The translations under genes and the position numbers were made by a program. A model generated the notes under the pieces. The model had not been told where the DNA came from and made no database searches. It saw only the letters and a list, made by a program, of their open reading frames with translations. DNA of 64,000 nucleotides from Mucilaginibacter sp. KACC 22773 (GTDB lineage Bacteria; Bacteroidota; Bacteroidia; Sphingobacteriales; Sphingobacteriaceae): NCBI RefSeq assembly GCF_028736215.1, contig NZ_CP117883.1, forward strand, positions 3,658,001 to 3,722,000, read 5' to 3'. Within the stretch, counting starts at the first letter, position 1. Every line of letters starts with the position of its first letter. Positions 14,680 through 23,219 of this stretch are shown one piece after another.

Positions 14680-17007
14680 ATGAAAAAGCTATGGTTGCTT
14701 ATATTTATATTATGGGGCGATGTTGCCTCTGCACAAACCAATAAGGGGATTGAACAATATAATGTTACCTGGGCAAGCCAAAGTCAAAATTCAGGCCAAT
14801 CCATGCCTTGTGGCGGTGGTGATATAGGCTTAAACGTATGGGTTGAAAAAGGCCAACTGTTTTTCTACATAGCCCGTAGCGGCACGTTCGATGAAAATAA
14901 TGCTATGCTCAAACCTGGCCGTGTAAGGGTAAAACTCTCCCCAAATCCTTTTGATGGCACCGAATTTAAGCAACAGCTAATACTGCAAAACGGAGCGGTG
15001 CTTATCAGAGGGAAAAATGGCGGTATCAACGCCGAGGTAAAGCTTTGGGTTGATGTATACCGGCCGGTGATCCACCTGGAGATCAACAGCAACAAAGCCA
15101 TAAAAACAGAGGCAGCCTTTGAAAGCTGGCGATATAAAGACAGACTTGTAAAAGGTGTTGAAAACAACCAGGGTTCATGGAAATTTGGTGCGCATGGTAA
15201 TGTTAAAACGCTAAAGGATTCAATCGCTTTCCGGGATGGCGGTATTGTGTTTTACCACCATAATCTTGATTCTACCATATTTGATGTAACTGTGAAGCAG
15301 CAGGGTATGGATGCGGTGAAAGACCAGCTGTTTAACCCGCTTAAAAATCTCACTTTTGGCGGTTTAATACTGGGCAAAAACCTTAAAGCCGCCGGCACTT
15401 ATAGCGGTAAGTACATGGATACTGATTTTGAAGGCTGGAAACTGCAAAGCATTAGTCCTACCCGTACCCAAAACATAGCTATCTATCTTAATACCACACA
15501 AACAGCAGCTGTTTCCGAATGGCAAAATAACCTGCAAAAAAGCATACTTGATGCCGATGCCCATAACAAAACCGCCTGGCGGCAAACAGCCAATTGGTGG
15601 CAGCAATATTGGGATAGAAGCTTTATCTACATCAACCCTAAAAACAACCAGGACACCGCTGCATGGCAAACCGGCAAAAATTACCAGTTGTTCAGGTATA
15701 TGCTGGGCTGCAATGCTTACGGGGAGTACCCCACAAAATTTAATGGCGGACTTTTCACCTACGACCCGGTTTTTGTAAGTGAGAAAACCAGTTACACACC
15801 CGATTTTCGCAACTGGGGCGGCGGTTTGATGACAGCCCAAAACCAGCGACTGGTTTATTTCCCGATGCTTAAGAACGGGGATATTGATATGATGAAACCG
15901 CAGTTCGATTTCTATCTGCGCTCCTTACATAACGCCGAACTGCGCAGCCAGGTTTACTGGGGGCATAAAGGGGCGGCTTTTACCGAGCAACTGGAGAATT
16001 TCGGACTGCCAAACAGCGCCGAATATAACTGGAAACGCCCCCTTGGTTTTGATAAGGGCTTGGAATACAACCAATGGCTGGAATATACCTGGGATACCGT
16101 TTTTGAGTTTTGCCTCATGATGTTAGAAACTGAACGGTATGCCGGTAAAGATATCCACCAGTATATTCCCTTTATCGCGAGTTGTTTAACATTTTTTGAT
16201 GAGCATTACCAATACCTTGCCCGTAAACGCGGCAGCAAACCATTGGATGGCGATGGCCATTTGGTATTATACCCCGGATCAGGAGCCGAGACGTTTAAGA
16301 TGGCCTATAACTCCAATTCTACCATTGCAGCTTTACAAACCATTACCCGGCGTCTGCTGGCTTTGCCCGATAATTATTTAGACAAAGATGAACGGTTAAA
16401 ATTAGCCGGATTTTCAAAACGCATCCCTCCTGTTACTTATCATGAAATTGACGGGCATAAGGTACTAACTCCTGCAAAGTCATGGGAACGTGTGAGTAAC
16501 GTAGAGAGCACCCAATTTTATACAGTTTTTCCCTGGGGTATACACGGCATTGGCAAACCAGGGTTAGACGTAGCCCTTAACAGCTGGAAATATGACACCC
16601 TTGCAATCAAATTCAGGAGTGGTGTGGGTTGGAAACAGGATAACATATTTGCAGCGCGGTTAGGGCTGACCAAAGAAGCCGCCGAACTAACCACCTTTAA
16701 ACTCAAAGATTCCGGCAGGCGTTTCCCGGCTTTTTGGGGACCAGGTTTCGATTGGACACCCGACCATAATTGGGGAGGTTCGGGCATGATTGGTTTGCAG
16801 GAAATGCTGATGCAGGTTGACGATAAAAAAATCTACCTCTTCCCGGCATGGCCAAAGGATTGGGATGTACATTTTAAGCTGCACGCACCTTACAATACAA
16901 CAGTCGAGGGTATTTTGAAGAACGGAAAAGTGGCAAATTTAAAGATCGTCCCGGAGGAAAGAAAGAAGGATATTATACTGATGCTTGAAGATCAAAAAGC
17001 AAAATAG
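14680..17007 (+). CDS. DUF5703 protein with six-hairpin glycosidase-like core
   Basis: This is a 775-residue secreted protein with a signal peptide (1-19). The start at 14680 was chosen because MKKLWLLIFIL begins the signal peptide. The N-terminal part (about 25-280) starts with YNVTWASQSQNSGQSMPCGGGDIGLNVWVEKGQLFFYI and fits DUF5703. The rest is rich in Trp and helical hairpins (NWWQQYWDRSFIYINP, GHKGAAFTEQLENFGLP, DGHLVLYPGSGAETF, WGPGFDWTPDHNWGGSGMIGLQEML). That plan resembles the (alpha/alpha)6 glycosidases near GH95. I recognise no assigned activity. As last gene of the acid-sugar operon it may be the exo-enzyme that frees the imported sugar, which is inference. Confidence 0.7.
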   Translation: MKKLWLLIFILWGDVASAQTNKGIEQYNVTWASQSQNSGQSMPCGGGDIGLNVWVEKGQLFFYIARSGTFDENNAMLKPGRVRVKLSPNPFDGTEFKQQLILQNGAVLIRGKNGGINAEVKLWVDVYRPVIHLEINSNKAIKTEAAFESWRYKDRLVKGVENNQGSWKFGAHGNVKTLKDSIAFRDGGIVFYHHNLDSTIFDVTVKQQGMDAVKDQLFNPLKNLTFGGLILGKNLKAAGTYSGKYMDTDFEGWKLQSISPTRTQNIAIYLNTTQTAAVSEWQNNLQKSILDADAHNKTAWRQTANWWQQYWDRSFIYINPKNNQDTAAWQTGKNYQLFRYMLGCNAYGEYPTKFNGGLFTYDPVFVSEKTSYTPDFRNWGGGLMTAQNQRLVYFPMLKNGDIDMMKPQFDFYLRSLHNAELRSQVYWGHKGAAFTEQLENFGLPNSAEYNWKRPLGFDKGLEYNQWLEYTWDTVFEFCLMMLETERYAGKDIHQYIPFIASCLTFFDEHYQYLARKRGSKPLDGDGHLVLYPGSGAETFKMAYNSNSTIAALQTITRRLLALPDNYLDKDERLKLAGFSKRIPPVTYHEIDGHKVLTPAKSWERVSNVESTQFYTVFPWGIHGIGKPGLDVALNSWKYDTLAIKFRSGVGWKQDNIFAARLGLTKEAAELTTFKLKDSGRRFPAFWGPGFDWTPDHNWGGSGMIGLQEMLMQVDDKKIYLFPAWPKDWDVHFKLHAPYNTTVEGILKNGKVANLKIVPEERKKDIILMLEDQKAK

Positions 17008-17054
17008 TAAAGTCCGGAAAGAAGAAAAAAAGCTTCGCGATGGAACCGATATTC

Positions 17055-17140
17055 CATCCCCTTTGATGTTCCGTTGACGCACCTTTGAGATACCTTTTGA
17101 TACACCTTCCATGCACCTTTGATACACCATTGAATACCTT
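17055..17140. repeat. degenerate CCTTTGATACACC repeat
   Basis: The motif recurs as CCTTTGATG (17060), ACCTTTGAGA (17081), CCTTTTGATACACC (17092), CACCTTTGATACACC (17114) and CATTGAATACC (17128), irregularly spaced. No coding sense. Several copies resemble the -7 box, but the location after a gene end makes a promoter role unlikely. Confidence 0.5.
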
Positions 17141-17325
17141 TCTATCGCCGATGAATTTTAGTTAAATATCTAAAAATAAATAGTTTAAGCAGATTTTTAA
17201 TCTTCGGAAGCTTACTTTTCTTTTTAAAAGTAACGTATAGGCCGGGCGGTATACAAATTTACAAAAATTTGGGCTATTTTTAAAATTACCAGGCCTTAAA
17301 AATGAACTTAAAAGCACACCAACCA

Positions 17326-17356
17326 AACTTGCGAAGTTTTTGAAACTTCGCAAGTT
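17326..17356. terminator. perfect 14-bp hairpin, likely bidirectional terminator
   Basis: AACTTGCGAAGTTT, a TTG loop and AAACTTCGCAAGTT form a perfect 14-bp stem between two convergent genes. A short T/A stretch follows on the + side. The same palindrome family may be dispersed in the genome. Confidence 0.65.
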
Positions 17357-17401
17357 TTAAATCGCCCTTGCCGAAACTGCATAAAACCTTTTACCTAAAA
17401 A

Positions 17402-19447
17402 CTACCTGTCCAGCGGGATCCATGTTTCCATATCTACATGGCCACGGTTGCCCCAGGCATAGTAAGGGATCAGCCTTACATCCACAGCGTTTTGTTTTGG
17501 GGTTGATACTTCCTTGTAAAGCTGGTTTTTCCAATTGGCCTCGTTACGCACATCGGCTTTGCCGGTGAGGCTCATGATACTGCTGTTATCTATCATGATC
17601 ATTTCCGGTTTCAGTTCGTTTTGGGCCGATAAAGCAATATTGAATAGTTTTTGCCCTTTGGCCAGATCGGCCGACTCCAGGCAATACACCACGGGTCCAC
17701 GTTTCACGGCTACCTGGTTGCGGGTTTCCTCAACCAGTGGGTTAGCTTCCATCATGGTTACCGGCATGGGCAGGTTAAGTTCTATTACCATGCCTTTTCG
17801 CCATACTGCATTTAATTGCGTGTATGCACCTGGCGATGTGTCCAGCTGCGGTACCGGCTGCCCTGCCATTTTAATGCCGGCCCCTTTACACCAACCCGGT
17901 ATCCGCAGAAAAATGGAAAACGCTTTATCGCCCGGCACCTCATCCAACCGGATAGTAATTTTGCCATCCCAGGGATAATTGGTAGTTTGTGTAAGCTTAA
18001 TTGGGGTACCATCTTTTAACCTGGCTGATAATGTGTTGCCTCCATACAAGTTAAACCACAGGCCCTTGTCGGATACACTATAGGCATAATCGCTCACCTC
18101 GGCTATAGTACGCACCACATTCGGCGGACAGCAATTGGAAAGCTTGATATACCCCACCCTATCCTTCGACCACCGTTGGCTAAAGGGCAAATCATCCGAA
18201 TAGCTCAGCGGATTAGTGTACAGGAAATTCCGCCCGCTTAAACTGATACCCGATAGTACGCTGTTGTACAGCGCCAGCTCCATCACATCGGCATATTGGG
18301 CTTTGCCGGTAATTTGCAGCATCCGCCAGTTCCATAACACGTTGCCTATATTGGCACAGGTTTCGTTATGCGCGGTAAAGTTTGGCAGCTGGTAATCGCG
18401 CCCGTAGGCCTGGTGCACTTTCTGCACATCATTGGGGTTATAGGCTGTACCATCGGGCGATACGCCGTCGTACAGCGAGCCGCAGCCACCTGTTATATAC
18501 ATTTTACGGTTTACCACGTCGTTCCACATCAGGTTTAAAGTATGCATAAGGGTTGTATCGCCTGTTTCTGTGTACACATCGGCGGCGCCAGCAAAAAGGT
18601 AATTGGCCCGCACCGCATGGCCCATAGCCTGGGTTTGCTGCCTGAAAGGGATCCTGTCCTGGTTATCATCGGTACCGTTCTCCATCAGGCCCCTGATGTT
18701 GATCAGGCTTTTAGCCAGCTCAAGGTATTTGGGATCGCGCGTAGTGCGGAACATCTCGATCACCCCCATATAATGCGACGGACAAATAGCATTCCGCGCC
18801 AGTTCCGGCGATGCCGTTTTGTAGAATTTGTAAAGGTAATCCGTTGCCTTTATGGCTACTTTTAATAAGGTGGTTTTACCTGTTGCCCGGTAATGCACGC
18901 AGGCAGCAGTCATTAAATGGCCCAGGTTATAGGTTTCAAAGTTGAGCCTGTTGTTAAATGCTTTTTCCTTGCCGGTATGCTTGCGCTCTTCAATAATTGT
19001 AGGTGTATGAATGTAGCCGTCCGCACGTTGTGCTTTGGCAATCACGGTGATGGTTTTATCCATCAGCTCATCTAATTTAGCATCGAGCGTTGAGGCATAC
19101 ATACTGGCAACCGCCTCAAACAGTTTGTAAAAATCCCCATCATGAAAGGGCGGCCCTTCATGCGAGCCGGTATCCAGGCCGGCGGCTATCTCGAAATTTC
19201 GATAAGCGTGACTGATCTTCGGATCGGTATAAACGCGCCACAGGTTGGGGATCATGGTATCGCGGCAAACTTTAAACCTATCGGCCCAGAAGCCGTTCGT
19301 CCAGGTTACATTACCCATATCCACACTACTCAATTGAGCAAAGGGACTTTTGGTGGTGTTAACAAGCGATTTATTTTGAGCATAGGATATTTTAACCGCT
19401 GACGCCAGGCACAACAAAATCCCTGCACATTTCCATATATTTTTCAT
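17402..19447 (-). CDS. GH127-family glycoside hydrolase (DUF1680), secreted
   Basis: The 681-residue protein has a signal peptide; the start at 19447 (MKNIWKCAGILLCLASAV) was chosen because the 15 upstream residues come from repeat DNA. The (alpha/alpha)6 barrel carries the GH127 zinc/thiolate site: Glu362 and Cys364 in HNETCANIGN and the Cys439-Cys440 pair in LSNCCPPNVVRT, with cysteine as nucleophile. Founding members are beta-L-arabinofuranosidases, and another member hydrolyses aceric acid of RG-II. The residue that should be the acid/base Glu (xEAF in the bifidobacterial enzyme) is Gln346 here (HQAYGRDYQLPN), so specificity or mechanism may differ. It is the last gene of the 40-kb locus and is separated from GH106 by repeats. 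Confidence 0.82.
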   Translation of the reverse strand: MKNIWKCAGILLCLASAVKISYAQNKSLVNTTKSPFAQLSSVDMGNVTWTNGFWADRFKVCRDTMIPNLWRVYTDPKISHAYRNFEIAAGLDTGSHEGPPFHDGDFYKLFEAVASMYASTLDAKLDELMDKTITVIAKAQRADGYIHTPTIIEERKHTGKEKAFNNRLNFETYNLGHLMTAACVHYRATGKTTLLKVAIKATDYLYKFYKTASPELARNAICPSHYMGVIEMFRTTRDPKYLELAKSLINIRGLMENGTDDNQDRIPFRQQTQAMGHAVRANYLFAGAADVYTETGDTTLMHTLNLMWNDVVNRKMYITGGCGSLYDGVSPDGTAYNPNDVQKVHQAYGRDYQLPNFTAHNETCANIGNVLWNWRMLQITGKAQYADVMELALYNSVLSGISLSGRNFLYTNPLSYSDDLPFSQRWSKDRVGYIKLSNCCPPNVVRTIAEVSDYAYSVSDKGLWFNLYGGNTLSARLKDGTPIKLTQTTNYPWDGKITIRLDEVPGDKAFSIFLRIPGWCKGAGIKMAGQPVPQLDTSPGAYTQLNAVWRKGMVIELNLPMPVTMMEANPLVEETRNQVAVKRGPVVYCLESADLAKGQKLFNIALSAQNELKPEMIMIDNSSIMSLTGKADVRNEANWKNQLYKEVSTPKQNAVDVRLIPYYAWGNRGHVDMETWIPLDR

Positions 19448-19483
19448 ATTCGATATTTTATTCCTTTTTAATATACTGCCGAG

Positions 19484-19640
19484 TCGACTCACCCCGACGA
19501 GGCTACGCCCGTCTGCCCCTCTCTCCGGCTTCGCCGCATAGAGGGGCTATAAAACAAAATTGAGCTTCACCCTCTTTGCGGCGCAGCCGGAGAGAGGGTG
19601 GCCCAGCGAAGCGTCGGCCGGGTGAGTCTTCGTCGGCGTT
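19484..19640. repeat. nested imperfect inverted-repeat element
   Basis: An inner pair, CCCTCTCTCCGGCT.CGCCGCA and its complement (about 19517-19546 and 19568-19602), is enclosed by an outer pair built on GACTCACCC.GACGA/G. Together they could fold into one hairpin of roughly 150 nt. There is no ORF. It looks like a dispersed Bacteroidota intergenic repeat or a MITE-like unit, inserted between the GH106 and GH127 genes. Confidence 0.6.
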
Positions 19641-19669
19641 CCACCTACATGCTATCCCCTTGAATCTGG

Positions 19670-19690
19670 GATGCCGAAATATTCGGCATG
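19670..19690. repeat. short palindrome ATGCCGAA/TTCGGCAT
   Basis: An 8-bp stem with a 3-nt loop, within the 330-bp gap between GH106 and GH127. One of three palindromic elements stacked in that gap. Confidence 0.5.
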
Positions 19691-19712
19691 ACCACACATT
19701 TAGCAATAAGTG

Positions 19713-19740
19713 CGTCATCCTGAACTTGTTTCAGGATCTC
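19713..19740. repeat. palindromic repeat around ATCCTGAA/TTCAGGAT
   Basis: An 8-bp stem with a CTTGT loop, inside the phrase GTCATCCTGAACTTGTTTC, which I recognise as a widespread intergenic repeat in Bacteroidota genomes. It lies about 40 bp after the GH106 stop codon and could end or attenuate transcription into GH127. Confidence 0.55.
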
Positions 19741-19777
19741 ATAGGACGGTAGCATACATACTTACCAATTTCCTTCC

Positions 19778-22700
19778 CTATCGTACCCATACCAACCTTA
19801 CAGGTCCCAATAAACCGGCGGGCAACAAAGCTTTCCCTTCTAAACGGTATGGTGCGTTTGTCCATGTAATTCTATCTTTTTCGGGTTTGGCATGGTCACC
19901 TACCAGACGGTTGGCCCAGGTATTGGTTACTTCGATGCTCAGTTTGTTAGTGCCGGGTTTTATTGCCCTTGTTATATTTACCCGGTAAGGGTAAGTCCAG
20001 GCCACGCCGCAATCAATACCATTTACATAAACCTGTGCCATGTTGGCGACCTTCCCCAGGTCGAGCCATGTTTCGGCCGCGACACCTCTATTAACAAAAG
20101 TTTGCTTATAGATTGCCGTACCCGAATAATATTTAATACCATCCTCCGGCCGTTCGGTCCAGCTATCCAGCTTATCAAACATAACAGGCATTGCCGGACC
20201 GCCAAGCTTAGGGTCAAAACTAAGTTCCCATTGTGCTTTAAGCGTTTGCAATAGCGTTTCCTTTTTGCTTTTAACATGATGAGCCACTTTAAGTGGGCCA
20301 GCACCTTTTTTGAGCACAACAAACACAGATCCGTTTGCTGCCAGTTGCAAAGGCAAAACGGTGCGGCCCTTTATTAGCTGCCAATTGGCAGCTAAAACAT
20401 TTTTGCCGGTTAAAGCATCCCATAGTTCGGGGCTGCCTTTTGTTGATCTTAGGGATAATTCAATCTCCCGCGGCGGCTCCTGCTGGTTGGATATAAAGTA
20501 AACATCAAAACCGGGCGCACCGCGATGTGTCCAGGCGATACCATCAGCGTAGTTCCCTGCAGGGTCTTTAACGATCACATCACGCGTTATGCCTATTTTA
20601 TCAAAAGTTTCCTCTTTATATGGTCCAATTAAAACTTTGCCCTGGGTGGTTTGGTCTTTAGCCGATGCCCATAATGCTTCGCCGGCTTGTTTCACCTGCG
20701 CGTCATCGGTCATGCCATTAGCCTTTAAAGGTTTGTTATTCATCAGCACAGTTGCGCCATCGTTAACCAATTGCTGCAACTTTTTTACAACCTCCGGTGA
20801 CATTAAACCCGGATCGGGCGACATGGGATGCGCGCCCGGAATTACCAGCATGGCATAGCTTGCACCGCCGGGGAGCTCGATCCTGCCATTCTTTACGGTG
20901 GCCAAACGCAGCAATGCATCCCGGTTAAAAGAATCATAGGCATAACCATGTAAAGGATCATTCCAGTTTTCGGGCAAAGCCATATTGGCCGAGTGGCTGG
21001 CATCTGAGGTGCTGCTTACTATCGGTACGCCTTTGTTGGCCAGCCTCTCGGCTTCCTGTTTTACTCTTTCGGCGCCAAAGATGCCCGGCAAGGTGCCAAC
21101 TAACCTATCGGGCAAAATTGCCCGGCGTGGTGTTTCTTCACCGGTAAATACGGCTATATCGGTAACAGGGTGTCCCATTTGTAATAATGCCTGGCAACGC
21201 TGAAGGTAGTTGAACCATGCCTTACCGGGTTTCCACCAGGTTTGATCGCGCTGAAAAAACACCCCGATGCCATCCAGGGTCATCCCCGGTTTACGGTCGG
21301 GCCAGGGATTATGCACATTTACGTGAAATACCAGGCGGTTAATACCAAGGGCAAAATTGCGGTCGGCCATAGTTTTCAGCATAGCCGGGTGCTCATCCCA
21401 TAGTAACCTCAACTCGGTAAATGCCTCGGCCTGGATAATATTTTTACCATAAATATGCCCCCCGGATATCGCATCCAGCATATCATTAGGCTTATCATGC
21501 GTAGGGCTGCGGAACCAAAACTCGCCCATCGGGATATCAGCCTTGCTGTAGTGCAGCATGCCATCGCTTACCATAGTTGGGGCTACGCTTTCGGCAGTAA
21601 ATTCGCAGCCTTTTTCATGGGCCAGTTTGGCCATGGTGCCGTAAAAATTATCAACCAGTAATTCGGCAATGGTTTGGCGTACATCATTTAATACCTTTTC
21701 AGATACATCAGCGCTTTGCACTGGCACACCCGCCATTACCGGCAGGTAAGGCAACAGATCATATCCCCGGCGCTTTTTAAACTCCCCGGCAAAAACCGGC
21801 GACCAGTTTTGGCTGCCGCATTCCCAGCTATCAATGTGAAAAATCTTTAAAACCTTTTTTGCAAGATCGGGCCCGCCCTGCCTGATGGCCTCGCCAAACC
21901 AATGGTCAAATTGTACTTTGGCTGCTTCGGGACTAAACTTATCGCATTCCAAACCGCTGCCTGCACCACCGGTAGCGTTGGTATGGCCTGTTGAGGTGTG
22001 GCCTATGCGCAGTATTGTCCAGGTGCCTGCCGGCACGTCCCAGTTGAGCTTACCGTCGGGGCTTAATTTATCCGTAAGATTAATGATCCTGCTTTTATCA
22101 ACACAAAGCTCACCGGGTAATTGTGCTGCTGTGGTTCTTTTACTTACGCGCCATACTTCGCCGGTTTTGCTTTCATACTGATGAATCCGCGCTTCGGATG
22201 ATAATTCGATACCCGATAATTTTAAGGTAGGTTTCCATTTGGCAAAGTCAAGGTCCTCGGCACCGGGCTCTGATCCCGCTTTATCATAAATAAACCTGAA
22301 GTATTTGGCTGTAGTAACAGGAATTCCGTTGGTGATCTCCGAATCCCCATCCTGCCAGCCATGCCGCGGAGGATTAAGCCTGCCTAAGGACTTGAAGTTT
22401 TTACCATCATCACTAACCTCGATAAGCAAACGTTCTGCCTGGTAATTGCTGGCCGCGGTATGGATAACAAGTGAGCGGCAGGTAAAAGGTTTTTGAAACT
22501 CCAGCTGGATCCAACAGGGCTCATTGCTTGTAAAACTCTTTTTATTGCCTTTCTCCGCAAGATATTGAACATCGGTATTGGCAATACTGGTGCTTACTTT
22601 AGGTTCAGCATCATAACTGCTGATACCCTCACCCTGCGGATACGGATAGGCCAGTACTTCGATATCCTTATAGTAATTTTTGTAATGTGACGGAGTTGGT

Positions 22701-23191
22701 AAAGTATCCCCATAAACTTTACCACCCGCTACTTTAACTTTCGACCAAACCACTTTTTGCATCGATAGTTCGGGTGTGATCCATGGCCCGCCTGCAAGCG
22801 CGAAACCATCACAATCATGCATAGCCAGTTTAACACCTATCCTGTCGGCCTCCAGCATGGTAAATTTCACCATGGCCCACCATTCCGGTGTCAACTGTTC
22901 AACCGGTGGAGTTAAGTATGGCGGATTTGCGGCTCCTTTTATTGGCATAAGATAAGCGCCGCCAATGCCTGCCTGCTTCATAGCCTGCAGATCGGCAGTG
23001 ATACCCTCACGGGTTACCGCGGCCTGCATCCAGTACCAGAACACCCAGGGTCTCGCCGCCTCGCCGGGATGCAGAAAGGCCTGTTTTAATTCATCTTTTG
23101 TATAGGAAACACTCCGCACCTGGGCGCTGCCCTGCAATGCGATGCAGCAAATACATGTATAAAATACCAGGATGAACCTTTTCATAAACAT
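19778..23191 (-). CDS. GH106 alpha-L-rhamnosidase
   Basis: The 1137-residue secreted enzyme has a signal peptide at 1-23. It carries the GH106 opening FLHPGEAARPWVFWYWMQAAVTREGITADLQAMKQAGIGGAYLMPIKG on a TIM-barrel domain. An inserted F5/8-like beta-sandwich follows (PCWIQLEFQKPFTCRSLVIHTAA). The catalytic part includes DSWECGSQNWSPVFAGEFKKRRGYD, CEFTAESVAPTM and NRLVFHVNVHNPWP. The C-terminal sugar-binding beta domain has VYVNGIDCGVAWTYPYRVNIT. GH106 enzymes release alpha-L-rhamnose from pectic side chains, including RG-II, by inversion. It follows the GH2 gene by 28 bp. The length matches family members. High confidence in family; the linkage is inferred from context. Confidence 0.9.
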   Translation of the reverse strand: MFMKRFILVFYTCICCIALQGSAQVRSVSYTKDELKQAFLHPGEAARPWVFWYWMQAAVTREGITADLQAMKQAGIGGAYLMPIKGAANPPYLTPPVEQLTPEWWAMVKFTMLEADRIGVKLAMHDCDGFALAGGPWITPELSMQKVVWSKVKVAGGKVYGDTLPTPSHYKNYYKDIEVLAYPYPQGEGISSYDAEPKVSTSIANTDVQYLAEKGNKKSFTSNEPCWIQLEFQKPFTCRSLVIHTAASNYQAERLLIEVSDDGKNFKSLGRLNPPRHGWQDGDSEITNGIPVTTAKYFRFIYDKAGSEPGAEDLDFAKWKPTLKLSGIELSSEARIHQYESKTGEVWRVSKRTTAAQLPGELCVDKSRIINLTDKLSPDGKLNWDVPAGTWTILRIGHTSTGHTNATGGAGSGLECDKFSPEAAKVQFDHWFGEAIRQGGPDLAKKVLKIFHIDSWECGSQNWSPVFAGEFKKRRGYDLLPYLPVMAGVPVQSADVSEKVLNDVRQTIAELLVDNFYGTMAKLAHEKGCEFTAESVAPTMVSDGMLHYSKADIPMGEFWFRSPTHDKPNDMLDAISGGHIYGKNIIQAEAFTELRLLWDEHPAMLKTMADRNFALGINRLVFHVNVHNPWPDRKPGMTLDGIGVFFQRDQTWWKPGKAWFNYLQRCQALLQMGHPVTDIAVFTGEETPRRAILPDRLVGTLPGIFGAERVKQEAERLANKGVPIVSSTSDASHSANMALPENWNDPLHGYAYDSFNRDALLRLATVKNGRIELPGGASYAMLVIPGAHPMSPDPGLMSPEVVKKLQQLVNDGATVLMNNKPLKANGMTDDAQVKQAGEALWASAKDQTTQGKVLIGPYKEETFDKIGITRDVIVKDPAGNYADGIAWTHRGAPGFDVYFISNQQEPPREIELSLRSTKGSPELWDALTGKNVLAANWQLIKGRTVLPLQLAANGSVFVVLKKGAGPLKVAHHVKSKKETLLQTLKAQWELSFDPKLGGPAMPVMFDKLDSWTERPEDGIKYYSGTAIYKQTFVNRGVAAETWLDLGKVANMAQVYVNGIDCGVAWTYPYRVNITRAIKPGTNKLSIEVTNTWANRLVGDHAKPEKDRITWTNAPYRLEGKALLPAGLLGPVRLVWVR

Positions 23192-23219
23192 CAGTTAAAT
23201 TTTGTTTTATTAGCCACTA

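Larger units (their letters stand above)
17008..17401. other. intergenic region between convergent operon ends
   Basis: 394 bp without a gene, between the DUF5703 gene (+) and the GH127 gene (-). It holds a degenerate CCTTTGATAC repeat and a strong symmetric hairpin (separate entries). Confidence 0.7.

Noticed and set aside
19484..19640. Insertion sequence remnant
   Set aside because: No transposase fragment or target duplication is visible, so it is recorded only as an inverted repeat.
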